Assembly (NCBI GenBank): GCA_965657135.1
Contig: CBFHNF010000009.1
Coordinates: 1-64,000 of the forward strand
DNA: 64,000 nt
Direction: 5' to 3'
Source of the DNA: HIMB11 sp965657135
GTDB taxonomy: Bacteria > Pseudomonadota > Alphaproteobacteria > Rhodobacterales > Rhodobacteraceae
Made by a program: the position numbers and the translations under genes. Under the pieces are notes generated by a model that was not told the origin of the DNA, ran no database searches, and saw only the letters and a list, made by a program, of their open reading frames with translations. Shown piece after piece: positions 26,142 to 35,435 of the stretch (position 1 is its first letter; each line of letters starts with the position of its first letter).

Positions 26142-27077
26142 CTATGAATTATATTGCTGAATAAGCGATTCAACGACATCGGAAACAGTTTCGGGGGTAT
26201 TTATCAGTCCAACACCTTGACCCGCACTCCAGACATGTTTCCATGCCTTTGTTCCCGCATGCATGTCATCTGAGAAGTCAATTTTCGCCACCGCCTGCAT
26301 AGCCTCATTCGACAATCCAGCCGCTTCGACACTTGCCTTCATCCAGTTGCCAAGTGCACCAGTGATCGCCCGAGATGCAATCAAATCTTCCATCTGGCTG
26401 TCCCAAACCATCTGGCGATACGCGTCATTGATCAATGATTCCTTACAGGCCAAGAAGCGCGTTCCAAGATATGCAAAATCAACTCCTAGTGCCTCGACCG
26501 CTTTGATGCCACGGCCAGTCCCAATCCCACCACCCACAATGATTGGTCCGTCAAAAAATGTACGCACCTCTTCTACGAATGGAATCATTGCATATTCACC
26601 AGTATGACCGCCAGCGCCCGCGCATATCAAAACAAGCCCATCCGCACCTTTGTCGATCGCTTTCCGCGCAAACTTAGGCGAGTTCACGTCGGCAAATACC
26701 AATCCACCATATTCGTGTACAACATCTGTCACCCTATGTGGCCCACCCAGCGCAGTGATGACCAGCTCAGGTCGATATCGTTTCACAAGTTCAAGTTCAG
26801 CGTCAAATCTTCCATAGCTGTTGTGCGTGATCATATTTAATGCCCAAGGGGCATCCGATGCACCGACAGCAGATGTAATTTCATCTAGCCAAGCGATCAA
26901 TTGATCCACGGTTCGTGCGTTTGTCGCAGGAAAGGTGCCCAAAACACCAGATTTGCATGCAGAGATTACCATATCCGGGCCTGTCACCAAAAACATAGGC
27001 GCACAAATTGCCGGAAGACGAAGACGTGTCTTTATGGCGTCTAAGCGGTCATCAGTTAGATGGGGCGGTGTAGGCAT
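26142..27077 (-). CDS. Nitronate monooxygenase/2-nitropropane dioxygenase family flavoprotein
   Basis: A 311-residue FMN-binding TIM barrel. It begins with LRLPAICAPMFLVTGPDMV and carries ADVNSPKFARKAIDKGADGLVLICAGAGGHTG and GPIIVGGGIGTGRGIKAVEALGVDFAYLGTRFLA, the FMN phosphate-binding parts of the family. Members oxidise nitronates such as propionate-3-nitronate, or act as enoyl reductase-like enzymes. It lies 95 bp upstream of the second Rieske gene on the same strand and could be co-transcribed, though that spacer also has its own promoter-like motif. Confidence 0.9.
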   Translation of the reverse strand: MPTPPHLTDDRLDAIKTRLRLPAICAPMFLVTGPDMVISACKSGVLGTFPATNARTVDQLIAWLDEITSAVGASDAPWALNMITHNSYGRFDAELELVKRYRPELVITALGGPHRVTDVVHEYGGLVFADVNSPKFARKAIDKGADGLVLICAGAGGHTGEYAMIPFVEEVRTFFDGPIIVGGGIGTGRGIKAVEALGVDFAYLGTRFLACKESLINDAYRQMVWDSQMEDLIASRAITGALGNWMKASVEAAGLSNEAMQAVAKIDFSDDMHAGTKAWKHVWSAGQGVGLINTPETVSDVVESLIQQYNS

Positions 27078-27182
27078 AATGCGTTATAAATCCTGTCGAA
27101 GGTCACTTTGAAATTTGTCACTTAACTTTACATTGTGAATTCGTCAAAACTCAAACTCTTTACGAACAGAAGCACAAACTTT

Positions 27183-28076
27183 CTAGTCTCTCGGCTCGTG
27201 CATTTTGCCTGATGATGATGTGAATATAAGAAGTGCAACCCAAATCATTGGGAATGCGACCTTTTTTGCCCATCCAAATTCTTCTCCAAACAGAAAAACC
27301 GCAACCAGAAAAATGAGTGTAGGGGCAATATATTGGAGCATCGCAATTGTTGAGAGTTTCAACAATTTTGCGCCATTTGCATAAACGATTAGTGGAATTG
27401 CGGTCACCGCCCCTAATCCAACCAACAAAACTGTTGAGGTCCAATCGAACGCAAAAAAGTGGTTTTTCCCAATAAGCGACAGATAAATTAGATAGCCAAG
27501 TGCTATTGGACTTAGAATAAGAACTTCAAGCAAAAACCCCTGATTTGGGCCGATTGGAAATGAACGCTTAAATAGCGCATAAAACGCCCATGTAATCGGA
27601 AGGATCAATGATAGCCAAGGCAAGGTTCCGACTTCGTAACTCAAAACCCCGACGGCCAAAACCGTTATACATATCGCGACCCATTGGCGTTGGGTTAATT
27701 TTTCACCAAGCAATGCAAAACCTAAGAAAACGCTGCATAAAGGATTAATATAGTACCCAAGTGCAGCCTCTAGGGTGCGATCTGTTGCAATGGCATAGAC
27801 ATAGGTCAACCAGTTAACCGAAATCAAACTTGCCGTAATCAATGCCATGCCCAAAATCCGTTTGGATCTAAGCGCGGTTTTCAAATCAGACGTTCTGCGT
27901 AATACAATGAGTAAAATCATTGCAACTGGAACGGACCAAATGACACGATGTGCAACAACTTCGGCCGCAGGAAATTGCGAAACCGCCTTCATATAAATTG
28001 GCAAAAATCCCCATAACAGATAGGCAACAACGGCGAATACAAAGCCTCTTGGATGATCAACCTGTTCAATGGGCAT
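27183..28076 (-). CDS. rarD: RarD-type EamA transporter
   Basis: A 297-residue inner-membrane protein with about ten hydrophobic segments. The RarD subgroup is shown by RGFVFAVVAYLLWGFLPIYMK, VVAHRVIWSVP and SVNWLTYVYAIATDRTLEAALGYYINPL. RarD proteins belong to the drug/metabolite transporter superfamily; substrate is uncertain (chloramphenicol resistance is reported for relatives). It follows another EamA gene by 20 bp, so an operon HD protein-EamA-RarD is likely. Confidence 0.88.
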   Translation of the reverse strand: MPIEQVDHPRGFVFAVVAYLLWGFLPIYMKAVSQFPAAEVVAHRVIWSVPVAMILLIVLRRTSDLKTALRSKRILGMALITASLISVNWLTYVYAIATDRTLEAALGYYINPLCSVFLGFALLGEKLTQRQWVAICITVLAVGVLSYEVGTLPWLSLILPITWAFYALFKRSFPIGPNQGFLLEVLILSPIALGYLIYLSLIGKNHFFAFDWTSTVLLVGLGAVTAIPLIVYANGAKLLKLSTIAMLQYIAPTLIFLVAVFLFGEEFGWAKKVAFPMIWVALLIFTSSSGKMHEPRD

Positions 28077-28096
28077 ATGCGTACTCTATTCCAGGT

Positions 28097-29002
28097 TTAG
28101 CGAAGTCGATTTGGGCGCAGGATCGTCAAAAATAACTCTTTTGACCCGACAACGGCGCCTCCAACAATGAACACACAACCCCAGAAGACGCTCCAAGTCA
28201 ACGCACCCATTCCAAATAATATAAGCATGAAAGTAGAGACAAGCGGTGCGGCATATGAAATCGCGCCCAACACCTGAATATCACCGTGCTTCGTCCCATA
28301 GTCCCACGCGAAAAAGGCAAGGCCAACGGGGAAAATTCCTAAACCAAGAACAGCGAGCCATTCGATTAAATCAGCAGGCATGATCGTCTTTTCGAATACC
28401 AAATGTGCAATGAATGATAAGACCGCTACGACGATACAAAACGCACCTACGGTGTCAGTGGGCACTGTACCAAATTTGCGGTTCAAAACTGAATACCCAG
28501 ACCAAGTAAATGCGCAAGCCAGCGCCAAAACGTATCCGAAATACTCAGACTGTTTTAAGGACAAGTCGACGCTACCTGCCACCAAAACGATTGTGCCAGC
28601 TAGGCCCGAAACTGCACCACAGACATGAAACCAGCGTAGCCGTTCACCTGGCAAAAGTGCAGAAAAAACCACGATCAACAATGGCCACATATATGCAATC
28701 AGGCCGGCCTGAACAGGTGGTGCGCTTTTGAGGGCTAAAAAATACAGAAAATGATATCCAAATAGGCCGGTCACACCCAGTACCCATGCCCCGATAGGTT
28801 GACGCAAATGTGCAACAATATTGTCGCCACGTATGATCCATTTCACGATCATAAGTACTCCACCGATGGAAAACGCGAGAGCCGTTAGTAAAAAGGGCGG
28901 TACATCACCTGTAAGTGTTGTAAACAATGCCAACACCCCCCACATCAAAACCGCAGTCGCACCAATGGCTGTGGCTTTTGTGCGAGGTGCTATGGTCCCC
29001 AT
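28097..29002 (-). CDS. EamA family (drug/metabolite) transporter
   Basis: A 301-residue inner-membrane exporter with two EamA repeats and about ten membrane segments. Visible parts are ATAVLMWGVLALFTTLTGDVPPFLLTALAF, QAGLIAYMWPLLIVVFSALLPGERLRW and GAISYAAPLVSTFMLILFG. The pattern resembles the YddG-like aromatic amino-acid exporter branch, but I cannot assign a substrate. Its start overlaps the HD-domain gene's end by 13 bp. Confidence 0.87.
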   Translation of the reverse strand: MGTIAPRTKATAIGATAVLMWGVLALFTTLTGDVPPFLLTALAFSIGGVLMIVKWIIRGDNIVAHLRQPIGAWVLGVTGLFGYHFLYFLALKSAPPVQAGLIAYMWPLLIVVFSALLPGERLRWFHVCGAVSGLAGTIVLVAGSVDLSLKQSEYFGYVLALACAFTWSGYSVLNRKFGTVPTDTVGAFCIVVAVLSFIAHLVFEKTIMPADLIEWLAVLGLGIFPVGLAFFAWDYGTKHGDIQVLGAISYAAPLVSTFMLILFGMGALTWSVFWGCVFIVGGAVVGSKELFLTILRPNRLR

Positions 29003-29610
29003 AATTGTGTAAGACCAATCGAAACGCCGTCTTGGATAACCGCAGGATCGTAGGCCTTGCGTGCGAAAACCTCACGCACCATTGGCTCAAAATATTCCAA
29101 GGATTTCGTTGGATAATCTGGATCAAATGAGGATTGATCCCAGCGTTCGCAAAATGTGGCACATGTTTCAAAACATGGATGATCGCGATAGCGATCGCGG
29201 GCATCTTTGTCCCATCCATAATGATGCGCATAATACAACATTTGGAAAATGCCATGATGTTCAATCACCCAAGATACCTCCCATCGCACAAACGGGCGAA
29301 CAACTTCTGCAGAAAATCGATCATGGTTTTGCGGCGCTAGACCATCACCAATGTCGTGTAGCAATGCGCCCACAATCCAATCAATATCAACGCCATCAGC
29401 TTCGGCACGCGTCGCAGACTGTAAACCGTGGTGAAGTCTGCTTATTTTATAGCCCTCAAGTGTTGCTTCACCGTGTCGGCGCAATTCATCTAGAACACGA
29501 TCTGCTGTCATCGCAAGGTAAGGTTTTTCAAGTTCGTGCAGAAGTTTGTACTCTGCCTTTGTCCCATCTTTCATTTGCGTAAAAGATACGGTTTTATTCT
29601 GCGCTGCCAT
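28990..29610 (-). CDS. HD-domain protein, PhnZ/inositol-oxygenase-like
   Basis: A 206-residue protein; ATG 29610 follows AAGGAGG, so the longer frame from 29670 is rejected. Metal-ligand candidates are H61 (HHGLQSATRAE), H85-D86 (ALLHDIGDG), H96 (APQNHDRFSAEVV) and H118/H119 (WVIEHHGIFQ). This order occurs in the HD proteins that became mixed-valence di-iron oxygenases (PhnZ, TmpB, myo-inositol oxygenase) as well as in HD hydrolases. No phosphonate genes are near, but an inositol-type set lies 2-6 kb away. Activity is therefore open. It overlaps the EamA gene and starts the operon. Confidence 0.75.
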   Translation of the reverse strand: MAAQNKTVSFTQMKDGTKAEYKLLHELEKPYLAMTADRVLDELRRHGEATLEGYKISRLHHGLQSATRAEADGVDIDWIVGALLHDIGDGLAPQNHDRFSAEVVRPFVRWEVSWVIEHHGIFQMLYYAHHYGWDKDARDRYRDHPCFETCATFCERWDQSSFDPDYPTKSLEYFEPMVREVFARKAYDPAVIQDGVSIGLTQLWGP

Positions 29611-29799
29611 TTTATCCTCCTTGCTGAGCGGATCGCGTAGAGCCATATTGAGCGGTAATGTTTGCCTCATGTATTGACACAGACACGGTCAACAAGTGCT
29701 CCAATAATACCCTGATCAGTTTGTCATCTGGCAAGTGTTGCTGCCACAAATTTTGCGACACGGATATCAAATCCACGACACCTGATAAATCCAGAGCGC

Positions 29800-30225
29800 T
29801 TAGGTTGAAGAAAATGCAGCAGCTGCACCAATCAACACAACAAGCAACGAAATCCGAACGATCCAGGCAAGTATCATCATCAAGGTTGCACGCGGCGGTG
29901 AACCAGCGCGCATCGATCGAAGTGTTTCAAGATTTACCCCTATGGAACATAGCAGTATCAAAGTCGCACCCAGAAGTTTCGCATGGAACGCAACAGATGT
30001 TGGAAAGCCCCCGTATATCATTCCACTCAGCAGATAACCTGTGATCCATAGGACCAATATAGCAACCAGCGCCAGCAATCCCATTAAACGCAGGCTTTGA
30101 ACAACTTCCAATGACGGTCGCTGACCATTGCGTTTGTGCACATGTTGTAGAACCCATCCACCGACACCCACGCCTCCTGCAACCCACAGCGACACAAAGT
30201 GTAGTGTTTTCAAAAAAATAATCAT
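29800..30225 (-). CDS. Small inner-membrane protein, four helices
   Basis: A 141-residue membrane protein with four hydrophobic segments: FLKTLHFVSLWVAGGVGVGGWVL, GLLALVAILVLWITGYLLSGM, SVAFHAKLLGATLILLCSIG and MILAWIVRISLLVVLIGAAAA. A His in the first segment and another in the third recall DUF2269/CopD-like haem or copper membrane proteins, but I cannot fix the family. It is 190 bp upstream of the HD-domain gene on the same strand and divergent from the class II aldolase gene. Confidence 0.7.
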   Translation of the reverse strand: MIIFLKTLHFVSLWVAGGVGVGGWVLQHVHKRNGQRPSLEVVQSLRLMGLLALVAILVLWITGYLLSGMIYGGFPTSVAFHAKLLGATLILLCSIGVNLETLRSMRAGSPPRATLMMILAWIVRISLLVVLIGAAAAFSST

Positions 30226-30366
30226 GACTGACCCAATCGTGGTTACGAACCTTACTGTCTTTATGTGCTGTATTGCACACGTCTGTCCAGTCTTTCAGCA
30301 TGTTACAATATGGATTGACTCCAACTTTCGCTGAGGACATATTTTTGCGAAAATAACGGGTGCGTG

Positions 30367-31110
30367 ATGACTGGACAAAATTTACTTTATTGGCAAGAAC
30401 GAATTGACCTTGCCGCAGCATTTCGGTGGACTGCGCGTCTCAATATGCATGAAGCCGTTGCGAACCATTTTAGTTTGTCGGTGAATGATGATGGCACGCA
30501 ATTTTTGATGAACCCTAACCAAAAACATTTCAGCCGAATTAGGGCATCAGATATGTTATTATTGGACGCAAACGATGCCGATACGATGGAAAAACCAGGT
30601 GCGCCTGATCCAACTGCATGGGGATTACACGGATCGGTACATCGTATGTGTCCACATGCCAAATGTGTTATGCATGTGCATTCAACCCACGCCACAGTAC
30701 TGGCATCCCTAGCTGATAGCAGGCTACCCCCAATCGATCAAAACTCGGCTATTTTCTATGATCGTTACGTGATTGACGAAAGCTTTGGCGGACTGGCTTT
30801 TGAGGAAGAAGGGATGCGGTGTGCTGGAATGCTACAGGATCCCAAAAAAAAGGTGATGATCATGGGAAACCATGGGGTGCTGATCCTTGGGAATACTGTC
30901 GCCGACACCTTTAATCGCTTGTATTATTTTGAACGTGCTGTTGAAACCTACATCCGCGCATTGCAAACTGGCCAACCCTTAAGAGAGTTGTCACATGAAG
31001 TGGCTGCTAAAACTGCCGCTGAACTTGATGATTATCCAGATCAAGCAGAAGGCCATTTTTCTGAATTAAAAGCAATTTTGGATGACGAAGGCTGCAACTA
31101 CGCATCCTGA
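30367..31110 (+). CDS. Class II aldolase/adducin family protein
   Basis: A 247-residue cytoplasmic protein; ATG 30367 is preferred to the GTG directly before it. The zinc site is formed by the HxH of CVMHVHSTH (near residue 100) and a later His in MGNHGVLILG. This family includes fuculose-1-phosphate aldolase, ribulose-5-phosphate epimerase and methylthioribulose dehydratase. The Asn-rich N-terminus NHFSLSVNDDG is typical. A substrate cannot be named. A second, different class II aldolase is encoded at 32611-33363. Confidence 0.87.
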   Translation: MTGQNLLYWQERIDLAAAFRWTARLNMHEAVANHFSLSVNDDGTQFLMNPNQKHFSRIRASDMLLLDANDADTMEKPGAPDPTAWGLHGSVHRMCPHAKCVMHVHSTHATVLASLADSRLPPIDQNSAIFYDRYVIDESFGGLAFEEEGMRCAGMLQDPKKKVMIMGNHGVLILGNTVADTFNRLYYFERAVETYIRALQTGQPLRELSHEVAAKTAAELDDYPDQAEGHFSELKAILDDEGCNYAS

Positions 31111-31185
31111 ATCTGGGTATATTTTGGATGTACAAGTCTCCTCATTTGATGCATCACAGATGTGTAAAATGAGGGACTTCGTCAG

Positions 31186-31854
31186 TTGAAACATGCATTT
31201 TCATTAAACCGCCGCCTTTTGGCTGAGGGATTAGGAACACTTATTCTTGTGGCGACTGTAGTTGGTTCAGGCATAATGGCGGATGCACTGTCTAATGACG
31301 ATGCTGTATCCTTGTTGGGCAATACCATTGCAACAGGCGCTATCCTCTTTGCTCTAATCACAATCTTAGGCCCAATATCTGGTGCTCATTTCAATCCAGT
31401 CGTGTCATTCATATTTTTTCTTCGCGGTGATCTGTCGGGACGTTTGGTGTGTTTCTACGTTATCGTGCAAATTTTAGGTGGTGTGATTGGCACCTGGGCA
31501 GCGCATGGGATGTTCGAACTTCCGATACTCCAAGTCTCAACAGTAGATCGCAGCGGATTTGGAAATTGCATAAGTGAAATTATTGCAACATTTGGGTTGG
31601 TTTTAGTTATCATCTTAGCGTTATCGCAAAATTCAAAATCGATACCGATGTTGGTCGGTATGTATATCTCGGCCGCTTATTGGTTTACGGCTTCAACATC
31701 ATTTGCCAATCCGGCGGTTGCGATTGCGCGTTCTTTTACCGATACCTTCGCAGGAATTCGGCCAAGTGAATTGTTGATGTTCATTCCTGCCGAACTGTGT
31801 GGCGCCTACGTCGCCTTTATTTTGGCGCGTTGGTTATATCGCGGCCAGATCTAA
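31186..31854 (+). CDS. MIP/aquaporin family channel
   Basis: A 222-residue inner-membrane channel with six hydrophobic segments, starting at TTG 31186 after GAGGG. The first pore motif reads N-P-V (70-72, AHFNPVVSF) rather than NPA; the second is NPA (175-177, FANPAVAIARS) with the selectivity-filter Arg R182. The length is that of AqpZ-type channels. It may conduct water, glycerol or another small neutral solute. It is convergent with, and overlaps by 38 bp, the hydroxypyruvate-isomerase-like gene. Confidence 0.88.
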   Translation: MKHAFSLNRRLLAEGLGTLILVATVVGSGIMADALSNDDAVSLLGNTIATGAILFALITILGPISGAHFNPVVSFIFFLRGDLSGRLVCFYVIVQILGGVIGTWAAHGMFELPILQVSTVDRSGFGNCISEIIATFGLVLVIILALSQNSKSIPMLVGMYISAAYWFTASTSFANPAVAIARSFTDTFAGIRPSELLMFIPAELCGAYVAFILARWLYRGQI

Positions 31855-32614
31855 GGTCAGATAACCAATTTAATGAATCTAGTGTCGCGGATCTTGGACG
31901 ATACTCGGCCCCAATAAAACCATTCCAAGTGGACTCTAGACATTCAAAGACATGTTCAAAATCTAAGGCTCCGTGATCAGGGCTAGCTCGATCGGGAACC
32001 GAAGCAATTTGAACGTGTCCAACATAATCTGCAATATCCAAAAACCGTGCGATTGCATCGCCGCTTTGTCTCTCAACATGGTAAAAATCAAACATCATTT
32101 TTAATTTATCCGAGCCAATTTCGTTAATAATGCTTCTGGCTTGGTCAGGAGTCTTTAAAAAATAGTCTGGAACATCGTATTCATTGATGGGTTCAATTAA
32201 TACCTTCAGATCAGTTCTAGCCAATTTTAGAAGCGCATATTTCAAGTTTGCGACAAAGGTTTCATGCGCAGCATCGCCTGTCGCATTCCCTGCCATCACG
32301 TGAATAAATTTTGCGTCTAGGGCCGAAGCCTGTTCAATCGCAAGATCAATCGCTTGCAACGCATCTTCACGTCTGCCAGGCACAGCACACAGCCCAAAAT
32401 CACCGATTTCTTTGTCACCCGGCTTCGTATTCAGCGACACAAGAGGCAGTTTTGTAGCAACTAACGCAGCTTGGATCGCTTCAATATCTGCAGATTGAGG
32501 CCAATGCATTTCAATGCCGTCAAAACCTGCGTCCGCCGCACTATATATGGCGTCAGAAATGCACAGTTCGGTCCACAAAAATCCCAAGTTTGCAGAAAAT
32601 CGCAAGCTGTTCAT
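31817..32614 (-). CDS. Hydroxypyruvate isomerase-like TIM-barrel protein
   Basis: A 265-residue sugar-phosphate-isomerase-fold protein. ATG 32614 overlaps the stop of the upstream aldolase (ATGA). Signature parts are FSANLGFLWTELCISDAI, AADAGFDGIEMHWP, LIEPINEYDVPDYFL and HVQIASVPDRASPDHGALDF, which match the hydroxypyruvate isomerase (Hyi) and 2-oxo-tetronate isomerase (OtnI) group. Coupling to a class II aldolase gene recalls the otnI-otnC pair of four-carbon acid sugar breakdown, but no otnK kinase is present. Confidence 0.87.
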   Translation of the reverse strand: MNSLRFSANLGFLWTELCISDAIYSAADAGFDGIEMHWPQSADIEAIQAALVATKLPLVSLNTKPGDKEIGDFGLCAVPGRREDALQAIDLAIEQASALDAKFIHVMAGNATGDAAHETFVANLKYALLKLARTDLKVLIEPINEYDVPDYFLKTPDQARSIINEIGSDKLKMMFDFYHVERQSGDAIARFLDIADYVGHVQIASVPDRASPDHGALDFEHVFECLESTWNGFIGAEYRPRSATLDSLNWLSDLRSGRDITNAPK

Positions 32615-33363
32615 TTGATCCAATGCGTCCCGGAGCGATGCAGACTACGGATCATAGCATCCCAGGTGACATTCACGTATTCATGTGGCCCGTCTGTGGG
32701 AAACTGAGTGTGTTTGGTTAACGATTGAACAGCCTCATCATCAGGAATTATCGGGTTTGCTGACGCACTCAAAATATCAACCTGAATTTTACAGGCAGCC
32801 TCAAGAATATACAGATAATAAAACGCTTCTGCGACGGTTCTTCCGGCGGCTAGTAATCCATGATTATGCATGATCATCATCCACTTATCGCCCAAATCAT
32901 GGGATAGCCGACGACATTCCTCAACGCTGTCGACCGAGTAGGAATAAGGATGGTAACAGGTTAGCCCCATAACCTCCATCGCATGTTGCGATAATGGCAA
33001 CAAACCTTCGCCCATTCCAGACACCGCAGCACCTGCGCGCGTGTGACTGTGTAGGGCGACGTTTATTTCGGGTCGTGCACTCAGAACCGCTGTGTGAATA
33101 GCATGCCCTGCCTGATTAAATGGAAATTCGCCCTCTACGACATTCCCATCAAAATCAACTTTTATCAGATTTGATGCTGTAATCTCATCAAATAACAATC
33201 CGTAAGGGTTGATTAGGTATTGATCAGTTGTTCCTGGCACTCGTGCGCTTAGGTGCGTGAAAATCAAATCAGTCCAACCAAACTTTACAAACATTCGATA
33301 ACAGGCTGCTAAATCACAGCGCACCTGCCATTCATCATCCGATATATTAGTGGGTTTTGACAT
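32611..33363 (-). CDS. Class II aldolase/adducin family protein (second)
   Basis: A 250-residue protein. The N-terminal part (LAACYRMFVKFGWTDLIFTHLSARVPG) and the metal site ALHSHTRAG with MHNHGLLAAG identify the family. It differs from the aldolase at 30367 and belongs to the branch often annotated as OtnC-like or adducin-like. The stop overlaps the isomerase start, and the gene starts 4 bp after the oxidoreductase stop, so it is inside the iolE-type operon. Confidence 0.88.
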   Translation of the reverse strand: MSKPTNISDDEWQVRCDLAACYRMFVKFGWTDLIFTHLSARVPGTTDQYLINPYGLLFDEITASNLIKVDFDGNVVEGEFPFNQAGHAIHTAVLSARPEINVALHSHTRAGAAVSGMGEGLLPLSQHAMEVMGLTCYHPYSYSVDSVEECRRLSHDLGDKWMMIMHNHGLLAAGRTVAEAFYYLYILEAACKIQVDILSASANPIIPDDEAVQSLTKHTQFPTDGPHEYVNVTWDAMIRSLHRSGTHWIK

Positions 33364-33367
33364 CGCG

Positions 33368-34540
33368 TTACAACGTTATCCAACGTTTTTCATCACTAGA
33401 ATCTTGAATTGCCTGAATTGCAGTTTCAAACAACAAACCATCGGAAAAATTTGGATAGGCCTGATCGTCTTCAAGAATCGCTTTAACAAATGCACCGACT
33501 TCGATGATTTTCATTTCGTTAAACCCAACATGGTGACCTGGCGCAGGGCAGAAGTTACCAAAAAACGGATGATATGGTCCGATCAAAACAGTTTTATATC
33601 CATTGGTAGATATTTCTGAATTTCCTTCCATTTCGAATAATTGGAATTCGCCCATTCGTTCCTGATCAAACTTGATCGCACCCTTTGTCCCGGTGATTTC
33701 AAATCCCAAGTTCATTTTATGACCCTGACCAAGCCATGATGTGTGCATTGTGAATAATGCCCCACTTTCAAAGGTTCCAAGTGCAGAAAACTGATCGTCT
33801 GTTTCTACTTGATGCATTTCACCCGTTGTTGCGTCTGGGCGTTCAGTATGAATAGTTTGCAACCTGCTTACGACTTCTTTGAAGGGTCCACATAGCCAAA
33901 TCGCCATACTAATCAAGTGACTTCCCATATCACCAAGGGCGCCCTTGCCACCCCCTTTTTTTGTTAACCGCCACGAATGCGGAACATTTGGATCACACAT
34001 GAAATCTTCCAAGTAGATTCCATTAAAGTGCGTAATTTCGCCAATACGCCCAGATGAAATCAGGTCTTTAATTGCCAATAAGCTTGGGCTTTTCATGTAG
34101 TTGTACCCAAGCATGGTTTTAACACCATGCTCCTGCGCCACAGCCACCATTGCGCGTGCATCCGCCATGGATGTTGCCATAGGTTTTTCGCACCAAATAT
34201 GTTTGCCCGATTTTGCCGCAACCTCTGCCATTTCCCAGTGGGTGAAGTTGGGCGTACAAATGCTAACCACATCGATATCATCTGCCTCGCAAACTTCGCG
34301 CCAATCGCCCGTCACCCGCTGAAAATCAAAACGGTTCGCGTGCAGATCGCGCGTGTCTTCGTCTGTATCGAAAAGCGCAACCAATTCAATTTCAATCGGC
34401 CAATTGAACGTTGCCTTACCCCGTTGCCAGGCCTGCGTATGGGTGCCCCCCATGAAACCCATTCCAAGGACGCCAACTCGTAGTTTATCTAATCCAATTT
34501 TGTTTTCGGGTTGCCCCTCGATGTGAATTTCACGTTTCAT
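33368..34540 (-). CDS. Gfo/Idh/MocA family NAD(P)-dependent oxidoreductase
   Basis: A 390-residue oxidoreductase. The Rossmann start is LRVGVLGMGFMGGTHTQAW, and the substrate-site EKP motif is in HIWCEKPMATS. Catalytic-region residues follow in GDMGSHLISMAIWL. Family members oxidise inositols, sugars and sugar acids. Its start overlaps the iolE-like gene's end by 11 bp, placing it in one operon with an inosose dehydratase homologue, an aldolase and an isomerase. An inositol or sugar-acid dehydrogenase role is probable. Confidence 0.9.
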   Translation of the reverse strand: MKREIHIEGQPENKIGLDKLRVGVLGMGFMGGTHTQAWQRGKATFNWPIEIELVALFDTDEDTRDLHANRFDFQRVTGDWREVCEADDIDVVSICTPNFTHWEMAEVAAKSGKHIWCEKPMATSMADARAMVAVAQEHGVKTMLGYNYMKSPSLLAIKDLISSGRIGEITHFNGIYLEDFMCDPNVPHSWRLTKKGGGKGALGDMGSHLISMAIWLCGPFKEVVSRLQTIHTERPDATTGEMHQVETDDQFSALGTFESGALFTMHTSWLGQGHKMNLGFEITGTKGAIKFDQERMGEFQLFEMEGNSEISTNGYKTVLIGPYHPFFGNFCPAPGHHVGFNEMKIIEVGAFVKAILEDDQAYPNFSDGLLFETAIQAIQDSSDEKRWITL

Positions 34541-35435
34541 GTGCGATCTCTAACCCTGCTGTTGCACAAACATCTAGGATGTTTTCATAACCTTTTTTCG
34601 AATATTCAAATGGAGGCGCTTTGGCTGGATCTTGCTCGGCCTCGACAACAATCCAGCCTTCATAATCTGCTAAGCTTAATTTTTTTGCCACCGACAAAAA
34701 GTCGATACAGCCATCGCCAGGTACCGTGAATGCCCCTGCAATAACAGCGTCAAGAAAACTTCGGTTATTTTTACGAACATCTTCAACGATTTTTGGTCGG
34801 ATATCTTTGAAATGGACATGATGAATGCGGTCCATCCAGCGGTCCATGGTGCGCCCTATATCACCCCCCCCAAACAAGAGGTGACCGGTGTCAAAGCAAA
34901 GATTGACCTCAGTGCCTGAATATTCCATCAGCCAATTCACATCCTCTTCGCTTTCTATCATCGATCCCATATGATGGTGATAGGCCAACGGCATTCCACG
35001 ATCTTGCATCCATTTTGCAACTTCGCTCAACTTGGATGCGTATGCTTTAATGTCATCGCGGTCTAATTTCGGACGATCGTTCACTGCGACATTGATCATG
35101 CCTTGTACAGTGTTTGAGCATTCCGCAAAAACAATGCACGGTGAATTTAGGGCGATGAACTGATCGACCTGTTGTTGAACGGCTGCGCATTCTTCGGTGG
35201 CCGTATTGTTCAACAGATTTCCACTACACCAACCACCACATAGTCCAATGTCGTATTTATCCAAATACAAGCGCAAACCTTCGGTATCTTGAGGCATTCT
35301 TTGACCGCGCTCCACACCAGTATAGCCAATTTCACGGGCCTCCATTAGTGCCTGCTCCATTGTGAATTCTTTGGTCAAATCAGGTAAATCGTCATTTTGC
35401 CAAGCAATTGGAGATATTCCAATTTTCACAGTCAT
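34530..35435 (-). CDS. iolE: Inosose dehydratase-like protein (IolE family)
   Basis: A 301-residue TIM-barrel enzyme from ATG 35435, which follows GGATC; the frame start at 35459 is less likely. The N-terminus TVKIGISPIAWQNDDLPDL is characteristic of IolE (2-keto-myo-inositol dehydratase), as are YTGVERGQRMP, AYHHHMGSMIES, LCFDTGHLLFGG and HHVHFKDIRP. It removes water from scyllo-inosose in inositol breakdown. The other classical iol genes (iolB, C, D, A) are not here, so the operon may handle a related polyol or uronate. Confidence 0.87.
   Translation of the reverse strand: MTVKIGISPIAWQNDDLPDLTKEFTMEQALMEAREIGYTGVERGQRMPQDTEGLRLYLDKYDIGLCGGWCSGNLLNNTATEECAAVQQQVDQFIALNSPCIVFAECSNTVQGMINVAVNDRPKLDRDDIKAYASKLSEVAKWMQDRGMPLAYHHHMGSMIESEEDVNWLMEYSGTEVNLCFDTGHLLFGGGDIGRTMDRWMDRIHHVHFKDIRPKIVEDVRKNNRSFLDAVIAGAFTVPGDGCIDFLSVAKKLSLADYEGWIVVEAEQDPAKAPPFEYSKKGYENILDVCATAGLEIAHET

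Noticed and set aside
29061..29582. 173-residue plus-strand frame opposite the HD-domain gene
   Set aside because: Antisense shadow of a gene with clear metal-ligand motifs and a strong ribosome site.
30367..33363. The two class II aldolase genes as a recent duplication
   Set aside because: They share only family motifs around the metal site; sequences and context differ strongly.
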